Shown piece after piece: positions 35,969 through 44,474 of a DNA stretch of 64,000 nt (within the stretch, counting starts at the first letter, position 1; every line of letters begins with the position of its first letter). Origin of the DNA: Variovorax atrisoli 110B (GTDB lineage Bacteria > Pseudomonadota > Gammaproteobacteria > Burkholderiales > Burkholderiaceae_C); the NCBI RefSeq assembly GCF_000382045.1, contig NZ_KB907453.1, forward strand, positions 124,001-188,000. The letters are read 5' to 3'. The notes beneath the pieces were generated by a model. It saw only the letters and a list, made by a program, of their open reading frames with translations. It was not told where the DNA came from and did not search any database. Position numbers and translations under genes: made by a program.

Positions 35969-38356
35969 ATGGGCGCTTCCGATTTCTCGAACCTGCCGCA
36001 CATCGGCGAGGCGGTCCGCCGCAAGGAGGACTACCGATTCCTCACCGGTTCGGGCAACTACACCGACGACATCACGCTGGCCAACCAGAGCCATGCGGTC
36101 TTCGTGCGCTCGCCGCACGCCCACGCCGTCGTCAAGTCGGTCGACACCGCCGAGGCGCTGAAGATGCCCGGCGTCATCGGAATCTTCAGCGGCAAGGACA
36201 TCGAGGGCAAGATGGGCGGGCTGCCCTGCGGCTGGCTCATCAACAACCCCGACGGCACCCCGATGAAGGAGCCGATGCACCCGATCCTGGCCATCAAGAA
36301 GGTGCGCTACGTGGGCGACCACGTGGCCATGGTGGTGGCCGAGACGGTGGAGCAGGCCAGGAATGCCGCCGAGGCGGTGGTGGTCGACTACGAGGTGCTG
36401 CCCGCGCTGGTGAGCGTGGCCGACGCCGCGAAGAAGGCCGGCGGCGTCACCCTGCACGACGAGGCCCCCGACAACCAGTGCTACAAGTGGGCGCTGGGCG
36501 ACAAGGCGGCGGTCGATGCGGTGTTCGCCGGCGCCGCGCACGTGACCAAGCTGGACCTCGTCAACAACCGGCTGGTGCCCAACCCCATCGAGCCGCGCGT
36601 GGCCATCGGCAGCTACAACCGCGCCGGTGACGACTACACGCTGTACGTCTCCAACCAGAACCCGCACGTCGAGCGCCTGCTGATGACGGCCTTCGTGCTG
36701 GGCCTGCCGGAGCACAAGGTCCGGGTGATCGCGCCCGACGTGGGTGGCGGCTTCGGCTCCAAGATCTTCCTGTACGCGGAAGACGTGTGCCTGACGTGGG
36801 CCGCGAGGCAGCTCAACCGCAACATCAAGTGGACGGCCGACCGTTCGGAGTGCTTCCTGTCGGATGCGCACGGGCGTGACCACGTGAGCCACGCCGAGAT
36901 GGCGATGGACAAGGACGGCAAGTTCCTCGCGATGCGCGTGCACACCGACGCCAACCTGGGCGCCTACCTGTCGACCTTCTCGACGGCGGTGCCCACCATC
37001 CTCTACGCCACCCTGCTGGCCGGCCAGTACACCACGCCGCAGATCTACGTCGAGGTGGATGCCTGGTTCACCAACACCGCGCCGGTGGATGCCTACCGCG
37101 GGGCGGGGCGGCCCGAGGCCACCTACCTGCTGGAGCGGCTGGTGTCGCGCTGCGCCTGGGAAATGAACCTGGGGCAGGACGAGATCCGCAAGCGCAACTT
37201 CATCACCGCGTTCCCGTACCAGACGCCCGTGGCGCTGCAGTACGACACGGGCGACTTCCATGCCTGCATGGACAAGGCGCGCGTGCTGGCGGAAGTCGAT
37301 GGCTATGCGGCGCGCAAGGCTGCGAGCGAAGCCAACGGCAAGCTGCGCGGCATCGGGTATTCGAGCTACATCGAGGCCTGCGGCATCGCGCCGTCGAACA
37401 TCGCAGGCGCCCTCGGCGCACGTGCGGGCCTGTTCGAATGCGGCGAGATTCGCGTGCACCCGACCGGCAGCGTGACGGTGTTCACCGGCTCGCACAGCCA
37501 CGGCCAGGGCCACGAGACCACCTTCGCGCAGGTCGTGGCGGCGCGGCTGGGCATTCCGGTCGAGAACGTCGACGTGGTGCACGGCGACACCGGCCGCGTG
37601 CCCTTCGGAATGGGCACCTACGGTTCGCGCTCCATCTCGGTGGGCGGCGCGGCCATCATGAAGGCGCTCGACAAGATCGAGACCAAGGCCAAGAAGATCG
37701 CCGCGCACCTGATGGAAGCCAGCGACGCCGACGTCGAGTTCGCCAACGGCGAGTTCACGGTCAAGGGCACCGACAAGAAAATCCCGTTCGGCCAGGTGGC
37801 GCTGACGGCCTACGTGCCGCACAACTACCCGCTCGACAAGCTGGAGCCCGGCCTGAACGAGACCGCCTTCTACGACCCGACCAACTTCACCTTCCCGGGC
37901 GGCACCTACATCTGCGAGGTCGAGGTCGACAAGCAGACCGGCGAGGTCCGCGTCGACCGCTTCACCGCGGTGGACGACTTCGGCACCATCATCAATCCGA
38001 TGATCGTCGAGGGCCAGGTGCACGGCGGGCTGGTGCAGGGCATCGGGCAGGCGCTGCTCGAGAACTGCGTCTACGACAAGGAGACCGGCCAGCTGCTCAC
38101 CGGCAGCTTCATGGACTACGCCATGCCGCGCGCCGGCGACTTCCCTCAGTTCAAGCTCGACACCGTGTGCACCCCGTGCACGCACAACCCGCTGGGCACC
38201 AAGGGCTGCGGCGAAGCGGGGGCCATCGGCTCGCCGCCGGCCGTGATCAATGCGGTGCTCGACGCGCTGGCGCCGCTGGGCGTCAAGGATTTCGACATGC
38301 CCGCATCGCCCGCCCGCGTCTGGGAAGCGATGCAGGCTGCAGCCGCCAACCCCTGA
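35969..38356 (+). CDS. Molybdenum hydroxylase, Mo-cofactor large subunit (form II CoxL/aldehyde oxidase family)
   Basis: Protein of 795 residues, full length for the family. The active-site loop is AYRGAGR (residues 375-381), which marks form II; true CO dehydrogenases of form I have AYXCSFR and a catalytic Cys. The catalytic Glu is Glu749 in KGCGEAG. A molybdopterin-contact segment [14 protein letters not shown] and [11 protein letters not shown] are present. So it oxidises an aldehyde, heterocycle or other compound rather than being a proven CO dehydrogenase. It is a cytoplasmic complex with the FeS and FAD subunits; the downstream MoxR, VWA, CoxG and XdhC genes are maturation factors for the Mo cofactor. 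Confidence 0.93.
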   Translation: MGASDFSNLPHIGEAVRRKEDYRFLTGSGNYTDDITLANQSHAVFVRSPHAHAVVKSVDTAEALKMPGVIGIFSGKDIEGKMGGLPCGWLINNPDGTPMKEPMHPILAIKKVRYVGDHVAMVVAETVEQARNAAEAVVVDYEVLPALVSVADAAKKAGGVTLHDEAPDNQCYKWALGDKAAVDAVFAGAAHVTKLDLVNNRLVPNPIEPRVAIGSYNRAGDDYTLYVSNQNPHVERLLMTAFVLGLPEHKVRVIAPDVGGGFGSKIFLYAEDVCLTWAARQLNRNIKWTADRSECFLSDAHGRDHVSHAEMAMDKDGKFLAMRVHTDANLGAYLSTFSTAVPTILYATLLAGQYTTPQIYVEVDAWFTNTAPVDAYRGAGRPEATYLLERLVSRCAWEMNLGQDEIRKRNFITAFPYQTPVALQYDTGDFHACMDKARVLAEVDGYAARKAASEANGKLRGIGYSSYIEACGIAPSNIAGALGARAGLFECGEIRVHPTGSVTVFTGSHSHGQGHETTFAQVVAARLGIPVENVDVVHGDTGRVPFGMGTYGSRSISVGGAAIMKALDKIETKAKKIAAHLMEASDADVEFANGEFTVKGTDKKIPFGQVALTAYVPHNYPLDKLEPGLNETAFYDPTNFTFPGGTYICEVEVDKQTGEVRVDRFTAVDDFGTIINPMIVEGQVHGGLVQGIGQALLENCVYDKETGQLLTGSFMDYAMPRAGDFPQFKLDTVCTPCTHNPLGTKGCGEAGAIGSPPAVINAVLDALAPLGVKDFDMPASPARVWEAMQAAAANP

Positions 38357-38381
38357 ACTAGAACAAAGAAGGAACCACACC

Positions 38382-39173
38382 ATGTACGCCTTCACACTCG
38401 AACGGCCCGCCTCGGTGGCCGACGCGGCAAGACTCGTGGCCTCCGGCGCCAAGCCGCTGGCCGGCGGACAGACACTGCTGGCTTCCATGAAGCTGCGGCT
38501 TTCGGCACCCGAGCAGCTCGTGGACCTGAGCGGCATCAAGGAGATCGCCGGCATCACGAAAAGCGGCGACGTCATCACCATCGGCGCCATGTCGCGCCAC
38601 CTGGACGTGGCGAACAACGCCGACGTGAAGGCTGCCTACCCGGCGCTGGCCGATCTGGCCTCGCGCATCGGCGACCGGCAGGTGCGCGCGATGGGCACCA
38701 TCGGCGGCTCGGTGGCCAACAACGACCCGGCCGCCTGCTACCCCAGCGCCGTGCTGGCCTCGGGCGCGACCATCGTCACCTCCAAGCGAGAGATCGCGGC
38801 CGATGACTTCTTCCAGGGCCTCTTCACCACTGCGCTGGAAGAAGACGAGCTCATCACCGCCATCCGCTTTCCCGTGCCGAAGCGTGCGGCCTACGAGAAG
38901 CTGCGCCAGAAGGCGTCGCACTTCCCGCTGGTCGGCGTGTTCCTCGCACAGTACGACGGCGGCGTGCGCGTGGCGATCACCGGCGCGGGCAACGGCGTGT
39001 TCCGTCATGCAGGGCTGGAAGATGCGCTCAACAAGAGCTTCACCGCCGCGGCTGCCGCCGCCGTGAAGATCGATGCGAGCGACCTGAACAGCGACCTGCA
39101 TGCATCGGCCGCCTACCGTGCGAACCTGATCAGCGTGCTGACGCAAAGGGCCGTGACCAAGGCGCTGGGCTGA
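38382..39173 (+). CDS. Molybdenum hydroxylase, FAD-binding medium subunit (CoxM-like)
   Basis: Protein of 263 residues. The FAD diphosphate motif KPLAGGQTLLASMKLRL is near residue 26, a second FAD motif MGTIGGSVANNDPAA is near 105, and the CO dehydrogenase C-terminal domain follows (about 160-255). The start has AAGGAA upstream in the 25-bp gap after the Mo subunit. It takes electrons from the FeS clusters and passes them to a final acceptor. The next gene lies beyond an inverted-repeat element. Confidence 0.92.
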   Translation: MYAFTLERPASVADAARLVASGAKPLAGGQTLLASMKLRLSAPEQLVDLSGIKEIAGITKSGDVITIGAMSRHLDVANNADVKAAYPALADLASRIGDRQVRAMGTIGGSVANNDPAACYPSAVLASGATIVTSKREIAADDFFQGLFTTALEEDELITAIRFPVPKRAAYEKLRQKASHFPLVGVFLAQYDGGVRVAITGAGNGVFRHAGLEDALNKSFTAAAAAAVKIDASDLNSDLHASAAYRANLISVLTQRAVTKALG

Positions 39174-39203
39174 CGCAGTCGGGCGCGGAGGGTTCGGACC
39201 GAA

Positions 39204-39315
39204 CCGGACACGTGAAGGGCGCGAAGGTTTCGCGAGAGACGCAAAGGAACAGCCAGGAATTTTTTCGGTTTCTCTTTCGCGTTCTTCGCGCGATCCTCGC
39301 GCCCTTCGCGTCCGG
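39204..39315. repeat. Palindromic MITE-like element, family 2
   Basis: An imperfect inverted repeat of about 112 bp. The left arm (39204-39248) and the right arm (39269-39315) match over about 45 bases with roughly ten differences; both contain GAAGGGCGCGA-type blocks. An inner 20-base spacer is AT-richer (GGAATTTTTTCGG). Adjacent to it is a 15-bp palindrome, GGTTCGG/CCGAACC, at 39191-39205. It lies inside the molybdenum hydroxylase operon between the FAD and MoxR genes, where it could form a long hairpin in the mRNA. No ORF within. Confidence 0.8.
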
Positions 39316-39359
39316 ATGTCGGCCTCCGCCTTCGCAACGGCCATCCATTACCCTAGGCC

Positions 39360-40250
39360 ATGATCTTTCCCAGCATCGACTCCCTCTCCGCCGGACTCAT
39401 GCAGGCCGGCTATTTCGCCGACCGGCGACTGGCCACGGCCGTGTTCCTCGCGCTGAAGCTGCAGCGTCCCCTGCTGCTCGAAGGCGAGCCCGGTGTTGGC
39501 AAGACCGAGCTGGCGAAGGCGCTTTCGACCGCGCTGGAGCGGGAGCTGCTGCGGCTGCAGTGCTACGACGGCCTGGAGCAGCGCGAGGCGCTCTATGAAT
39601 GGAACTACGCCGCGCAGCTGCTGCACATGCGCGCCGCCGAGGCGACGGGCGCGGCCCGCGACGTGGAGGCCGAGGTCTACCAGCCGCACTACCTGATCCG
39701 CCGTCCGCTGCTGCAGGCGCTGCAGACGCCGCTGCCGGGTGCCGTGCTGCTGATCGACGAGGTCGACCGCGCCGACGAGCCCTTCGAGGCCTTCCTGCTC
39801 GAGTACCTTGGCGAATACCAGGTCAGCATTCCCGAGCTGGGCACGGTGCGCGCGGTGGTGCCCCCGGTGACCATCCTCACGAGCAACCGCACGCGCGAGC
39901 TCAACGATGCGGTCAAGCGCCGCTGCCTCTATCACTGGCTCGACTACCCCGAGCGCGAGCGCGAGCTGGCCATCGTGCGTGCACGTGTGCCCGAAGCCGG
40001 CGAGAAGCTGTCGGCGCAAGTCGCCGCCTTCGTCGCGCGGCTGCGCGAGGCACCGTTCGCCAATGCCTTCCAGCGCGCGCCCGGCATTGCCGAGAGCGTC
40101 GAATGGGCGAGGGCGCTGATCGCGCTCGACACAGTCGAACTCGACCCCGAAGTGGTGGTCGACACCGCCGGCATCCTCTTCAAGCAGCGCGACGACGTGG
40201 CCGCCCTGACGCAGGAGCTGGCATCGGACCTGCTCAAGCCGGAGGCGTGA
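39360..40250 (+). CDS. MoxR-family AAA+ ATPase (CoxD-like)
   Basis: Protein of 296 residues with Walker A GEPGVGKT (residues 42-49), Walker B LLIDEVDRAD (Asp133-Glu134), sensor 1 TSNRTRELND and the AAA lid (about 195-290). MoxR ATPases work with VWA proteins to insert or rearrange cofactors. CoxD of Oligotropha helps build the Mo-Cu-S centre of CO dehydrogenase. Here it is followed 7 bp later by the VWA (CoxE-like) gene, the canonical partner order. Confidence 0.9.
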   Translation: MIFPSIDSLSAGLMQAGYFADRRLATAVFLALKLQRPLLLEGEPGVGKTELAKALSTALERELLRLQCYDGLEQREALYEWNYAAQLLHMRAAEATGAARDVEAEVYQPHYLIRRPLLQALQTPLPGAVLLIDEVDRADEPFEAFLLEYLGEYQVSIPELGTVRAVVPPVTILTSNRTRELNDAVKRRCLYHWLDYPERERELAIVRARVPEAGEKLSAQVAAFVARLREAPFANAFQRAPGIAESVEWARALIALDTVELDPEVVVDTAGILFKQRDDVAALTQELASDLLKPEA

Positions 40251-40257
40251 ACTGTCG

Positions 40258-41478
40258 ATGGCCACCACCGGCGTGCAGCAACTCGGCGACGTCCGCAGCG
40301 GAAAGCTCGCGGGCAACATCACCGCCTTCGGCCGTGCGCTGCGCCGCGCGGGCGTGCGCACCGACGCGATGCGCATCGCCCTCGCGGCCGAGGCCGCTTC
40401 GCTCGTGGGCGTGGAAGACAGGCTCGACCTGAGCGCCGCCATGGAGGCGGTGATGGTCAGCCGCGAGCAGGACCGCATGGTGTTCCGCGAGCTCTTCGAC
40501 GCCTGGTTCCGCGACCCGGAGCTTGCGAACAAGCTGCTGGCCCAGATGCTGCCGAGCGCCGAAGGCAAGGCCGAGCCGTCCAAGCGCCGGCCGCGCGTAC
40601 GGGAGGCCCTGAGCGCACCGCGCGCGCTCGCCAGGCCGGTGGAGCCGGCCAAGCCCGATCGCGAGGTCGAGTTCGACGCCGCCATGACGTCGAGCGACAG
40701 GCAGCGCCTGCAGCATGCCGACTTCAACGCGCTCGGCGCCGCCGAGTACCGCCTGGTGGAGCGGCTCGCGCGCGACATCCGCCTGCCGATTCCCGAACTG
40801 CCATCGCGCCGCCTGCGCGTGGCCGGGGAGGCGGGCCGCCAGCATGCGCGCATGCACTGGCCGGGCGTGCTGCACGAGGCGGCGCGCACCGGCGGCGAGA
40901 TCATGCGGCTGCCCCGGCTGGCCCGGCGCGAGCAGCCGCTGCCGCTGCTGGTGCTGGTCGACGTCTCGGGCTCGATGGAGCGCTATGCGCGCCTGCTGCT
41001 GGCCTTTCTGCATGCCGCGACGCGCCGTGCCGGCCGCCGCGACGTGTTCGCCTTCGGCACCCGGCTGACCGACCTGACGCCCGCATTCCGGCTGGCCGAC
41101 ACGGACGAGATGCTCGGCGCCGCCAGCCTCGCCATCGACGACTTCGCAGGCGGCACCCGCTTCGGCGCCTCGCTGGCCGAGCTGAGGCGTGCCCATGCCC
41201 GCCGGCTGACCGGCCGCCGCACGCTGGTGCTGGTGATCAGCGACGGGCTCGATACCGGCGAGCCCTCGCTGCTGGAGCATGAGCTGCTGTGGCTCAAGCG
41301 CCATTCGCGCCGGCTCCTGTGGCTCAACCCGCTGCTGCGCTTCGAGGGCTACGCCCCTCTGGCGCGTGGGGCCGCCGTGCTGCACCGGCAGGCGGACGCG
41401 ATGCTGGCGGTCCACAATCTCAGCGCACTCGAACAGCTCGCCGCGAGCCTCGCCGCACTGATGCGGTCCGGCCGCTAG
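40258..41478 (+). CDS. VWA domain protein (CoxE-like)
   Basis: Protein of 406 residues. The N-terminal helical region (about 1-150) is followed by a charged linker (PSKRRPRVREALS), then a VWA domain whose MIDAS is DVSGS at residues 235-239, with the second-loop Thr in GGTRFG and the third-loop Asp in ISDGLDTGE. CoxE-type proteins are the substrate adaptors of the MoxR ATPase. It lacks a signal peptide and membrane helix, so it is cytoplasmic. It is tightly packed with the upstream MoxR gene and 34 bp from the CoxG gene. Confidence 0.9.
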   Translation: MATTGVQQLGDVRSGKLAGNITAFGRALRRAGVRTDAMRIALAAEAASLVGVEDRLDLSAAMEAVMVSREQDRMVFRELFDAWFRDPELANKLLAQMLPSAEGKAEPSKRRPRVREALSAPRALARPVEPAKPDREVEFDAAMTSSDRQRLQHADFNALGAAEYRLVERLARDIRLPIPELPSRRLRVAGEAGRQHARMHWPGVLHEAARTGGEIMRLPRLARREQPLPLLVLVDVSGSMERYARLLLAFLHAATRRAGRRDVFAFGTRLTDLTPAFRLADTDEMLGAASLAIDDFAGGTRFGASLAELRRAHARRLTGRRTLVLVISDGLDTGEPSLLEHELLWLKRHSRRLLWLNPLLRFEGYAPLARGAAVLHRQADAMLAVHNLSALEQLAASLAALMRSGR

Positions 41479-41512
41479 CGGCGCCCAGGAAGGAAGACAA
41501 AGGAACCCCACC

Positions 41513-42178
41513 ATGGAAATGCTCGGAAACCGCCGCCTAGGCATCACCCAACAACAGGCATGGGAAGCGCTCAACGATCCCGAGACGCTGAAGAAGTGCA
41601 TTCCCGGCTGCGACAAGTTCGAGCTCACGGGCGAGAACCAGTACAGCGTCGCGCTGGCCCTGAAGATCGGCCCGGTCTCGGCCAAGTTCAACGGCAAGGT
41701 GCAGCTCTCGGACATCTCTGCACCGCATGGCTACAAGCTCACCTTCGAAGGGCAGGGCGGCGTGGCGGGCTTCGCCAAGGGCTCTTCGAGCGTCACGCTC
41801 AAGCCGGTCGCCACGGACGCGGCGGCCACCCCTGCCGGTGATGCCGTCGTGCACGAGGCCGATGCGGCGACGCCGCCTGACGCCGCCCCCGCCGGCTGCG
41901 AACTCGACTACACCGTGCAGGCCCAGGTCGGCGGCAAGATCGCCCAGCTGGGCCAGCGGCTGATCGACGGCGCGGCCAAGTCCACGGCCGACGATTTCTT
42001 CAAGCGCTTCGAGGCCGAGATGCAGAGCCGCTACGGGCCGCCGCCTGCGCCTGCCGAGGAAGCCGCCGAGGCGCCTGCCGAGAAGAGCGGGATGATGTCC
42101 GGCCTCATGAAGAAGATCGGCCTCGGCAAGAAGGACGACAAGGACGCGCCCGCCGCTCCCGGCGGCGACGCGGCCTGA
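41513..42178 (+). CDS. coxG: CoxG-family (SRPBCC) membrane-recruiting protein
   Basis: Protein of 221 residues. The START/SRPBCC fold of the CoxG family occupies about 1-165 (ITQQQAWEALNDPETLKKCIPGCDKFEL, then GKIAQLGQRLIDGAAKSTADDFFKRFE). An insert (VHEADAATPPDAAP) and an acidic, Lys-rich C-terminal tail (EEAAEAPAEKSGM, then KKIGLGKKDDKD) are less conserved. The family is thought to bind quinone and/or anchor the hydroxylase to the membrane to hand electrons to the respiratory chain. The gene is between the VWA and XdhC genes. Confidence 0.88.
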   Translation: MEMLGNRRLGITQQQAWEALNDPETLKKCIPGCDKFELTGENQYSVALALKIGPVSAKFNGKVQLSDISAPHGYKLTFEGQGGVAGFAKGSSSVTLKPVATDAAATPAGDAVVHEADAATPPDAAPAGCELDYTVQAQVGGKIAQLGQRLIDGAAKSTADDFFKRFEAEMQSRYGPPPAPAEEAAEAPAEKSGMMSGLMKKIGLGKKDDKDAPAAPGGDAA

Positions 42179-42196
42179 ACCCGGGACTGCAGCGTC

Positions 42197-43213
42197 ATGG
42201 AAAACCTCGACGTCATGGTGCTGCGCACGCTGCGCGACTGGCGGCGTGCCGGCAAGCGCGCGCTGCTGGCGACGGTGGTGCGTACCTGGGGTTCGTCGCC
42301 CCGGCCGGTGGGTTCGATCATGGCCCTGGCGGAAGACGGTGCGGTGGTCGGCTCGGTCTCTGGCGGCTGCATCGAGGACGACCTGATCGCGCGCTACAGC
42401 CATGCCCACGGCAAGGCGGAAGACGTGCCGCTGGGCGCGCCGCCCTCGCTCGTGAAATACGGCATCACCGCCGACGAGGCACACCGCTTCGGCCTGCCCT
42501 GCGGCGGCACGCTGGAGCTGCTGCTCGAATACGCGCCCGACGCCGGCTCGCTCGAGCAGCTGGTAGCGCAGCTGGAGCAGGGCAAGCTGATGCAGCGCAC
42601 GGTGACGCTCGCCACCGGCGCGGTGCGGCTCGCCGAAGCCAAGGCGCCCGACGAACTCACGGTGAACGACACCGAGCTGACCAACACCTTCGGCCCCGAG
42701 TACCGCATGCTGCTGATCGGCGCCGGCCAGCTCGCCGAATACCTGGCCACCATGGCCAAGTTCAGCGGCTTCGCCGTCACGCTGTGCGACCCTCGCGCCG
42801 AGTACCGCACCGCATGGTCGCTGCCCGGCGTGCACATCACGACCGAGATGCCCGACGACGCCGTGACCGCCTTCAGGCCCGACCGCCGCAGCTGCGTGGT
42901 CGCGCTCACGCACGACCCCAAGCTCGACGACCTCGCGCTGCTGGAGGCGCTCCAAAGCGACGCCTTCTACGTCGGCGCCATCGGCTCGCGGCGCAATGCC
43001 GATGCGCGGCGCGGTCGCATGATCGAGCACTTCGACCAGACCGAGGAGTCGCTCGCGCGCCTGCGCGGGCCCATCGGCATCTACATCGGCAGCAAGACGC
43101 CGCCGGAGATCGCGGTGAGCGTGATGGCGGAAATCCTCGCGGTGAAGAACGCGGTGACGCTGCCGCGCGAGATGGAAGTGGCGCAGGCCAAGGAGCGGCT
43201 GCTGTCCTCGTGA
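42197..43213 (+). CDS. XdhC/CoxF-family Mo-cofactor chaperone
   Basis: Protein of 338 residues. The N-terminal XdhC_CoxI domain has ATVVRTWGSSPRPVGSIM and the conserved SVSGGCIEDDL (Cys near residue 60) and later LPCGGTLELLLEY. A Rossmann domain follows (about 175-320), opening LLIGAGQLAEYLA and including VALTHDPKLDD and YVGAIGSRRN. XdhC binds the molybdenum cofactor and promotes its sulfuration before insertion. It is the last gene of the operon and it converges with the antiporter genes. Confidence 0.88.
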   Translation: MENLDVMVLRTLRDWRRAGKRALLATVVRTWGSSPRPVGSIMALAEDGAVVGSVSGGCIEDDLIARYSHAHGKAEDVPLGAPPSLVKYGITADEAHRFGLPCGGTLELLLEYAPDAGSLEQLVAQLEQGKLMQRTVTLATGAVRLAEAKAPDELTVNDTELTNTFGPEYRMLLIGAGQLAEYLATMAKFSGFAVTLCDPRAEYRTAWSLPGVHITTEMPDDAVTAFRPDRRSCVVALTHDPKLDDLALLEALQSDAFYVGAIGSRRNADARRGRMIEHFDQTEESLARLRGPIGIYIGSKTPPEIAVSVMAEILAVKNAVTLPREMEVAQAKERLLSS

Positions 43214-43262
43214 CCTTTGTGGCCCCGGTGCCCCTCGTGACCCGTATGACCGCGCGGCTCGA

Positions 43263-43646
43263 TCAGCCCTCGTAGGGCGGGATCGGCCCCTGGTCCGATG
43301 GTGCCGGCGGCGGCACGTCGCCGTTCTTCTGGCGTTCCCGGAACAGCGCGGCGCGCATCAGGAAGATGGTGGTCACAGGCGTGGTCAGCGCCACGAACAG
43401 CACGATCAGCACCGCGTGCATGAAGAGGCTGTGGCCCTGCGCCGAGAAGTACACGATGGTAGCGACCGTCATCGACCACACGCCGCCGGTGGCACCCAGC
43501 GTGGGCGCATGGATGCGTCGGAAGAAGGTCGGCAGCCGCACCAGCCCGAAGGAGCCGATGGCGGCGAAGGCCGCGCCCAGCACCGCGAAGACGGCGGTGA
43601 CGATCTCGGCCCACAGCGGCATCGGGCCCACGATGAAATCGCTCAT
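43263..43646 (-). CDS. mnhG: Monovalent cation/H+ antiporter subunit G (Mrp/Pha type)
   Basis: Protein of 127 residues with three membrane helices. The family block LGAAFAAIGSFGLVRLPTFFRRIHAPTLGATGG is present, then a hydrophilic tail rich in Pro and ending PPYEG. Last gene of the leftward Mrp operon A(B)-C-D-E-F-G, 61 bp after mnhF; that gap holds a small hairpin (GCACC/GGTGC, 43662-43680). Integral membrane subunit of the complex that exchanges Na+ or K+ for protons. Confidence 0.88.
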   Translation of the reverse strand: MSDFIVGPMPLWAEIVTAVFAVLGAAFAAIGSFGLVRLPTFFRRIHAPTLGATGGVWSMTVATIVYFSAQGHSLFMHAVLIVLFVALTTPVTTIFLMRAALFRERQKNGDVPPPAPSDQGPIPPYEG

Positions 43647-43707
43647 CGGAATACCTCCGTGCTTCGCACCGCGGTGCGAGCTTGCTTGGGGCGGCCCGGC
43701 GCGGCGC

Positions 43708-43986
43708 TCATTCGATCACCTCCCCGCGCAGCAGGAACTTGGCCATCGCCGTCGAGCTCACGAAGCCGAACAGCGCGATCAGCATCGCGGCGGCGAAGTA
43801 CACGTCGCTCGCGTAGACGATGCCCAGCACCAGCATCATCAGCATGCCGTTGATGTAGAGGCAGTCCAGCGCCATCACGCGGTCTTGGGCGGAAGGGCCG
43901 ATCAGCAGGCGCGCGACGGCGCAGAGCATCGCCACCGCCAGCAGGAACAGCGCGAACTTGAGCGACCAGAAAAGGATGGGCGTCAT
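43708..43986 (-). CDS. mnhF: Monovalent cation/H+ antiporter subunit F
   Basis: Protein of 92 residues with three helices and the motif CAVARLLIGPSAQDRVMALDCLYINGM, typical of MrpF. The ATG at 43986 overlaps the mnhE stop by 4 bp. Small subunit of the Mrp complex in the inner membrane. Confidence 0.88.
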   Translation of the reverse strand: MTPILFWSLKFALFLLAVAMLCAVARLLIGPSAQDRVMALDCLYINGMLMMLVLGIVYASDVYFAAAMLIALFGFVSSTAMAKFLLRGEVIE

Positions 43987-44474
43987 GATTCGAAGATCTC
44001 CATCAGCGGACGTTCGTAGCGGCTCTTGATCTGCGCGATGAAGGCTGCTTCGTCGTCGAGGTCGAACACGTGGATCAGCAGGGTGGTGCGATCGAAGGCC
44101 ACCTCGCCCCAGGCGGTGCCGGGCGTGAGGCACATGATCATCGAGAGCACCGCGAGGCCGTTGGGGTCGCGCAGGTCGAGCGGTATGCGCAGGAAGCTCG
44201 CATGGATGCTCTCGCTGCGGCGCGTGAGCAGCGCACGCGCCACCGCGAACACCGACACCGACATGTCGTAGAGCACGATGCAGCACAGCCGCAGCGCCAC
44301 GCCGGGCCGGCGCATGCGTACCGTGGCCGGCCGCAGGCCCTTGGTCAGCAGCGGCACGGCAATGGCGAGCAGCACGCCCGAAAGGAGCGTGCTTGCCTCG
44401 AGCGACTGGTTGAGCAGCAGCCAGATGACGAACAGCGCGAGCGACAGCGGCGGAGATGGGATCAGGCGTCTCAT
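43983..44474 (-). CDS. mnhE: Monovalent cation/H+ antiporter subunit E
   Basis: Protein of 163 residues. Two N-terminal helices (SLALFVIWLLLNQSLEASTLL) are followed by a cytoplasmic C-terminal domain with SMIMCLTPGTAWGEVAFDRTTLLIHVFDLDD, the hallmark of MrpE. The ATG overlaps the mnhD stop by 4 bp. A much longer frame upstream is a shadow of mnhD. Confidence 0.88.
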   Translation of the reverse strand: MRRLIPSPPLSLALFVIWLLLNQSLEASTLLSGVLLAIAVPLLTKGLRPATVRMRRPGVALRLCCIVLYDMSVSVFAVARALLTRRSESIHASFLRIPLDLRDPNGLAVLSMIMCLTPGTAWGEVAFDRTTLLIHVFDLDDEAAFIAQIKSRYERPLMEIFES

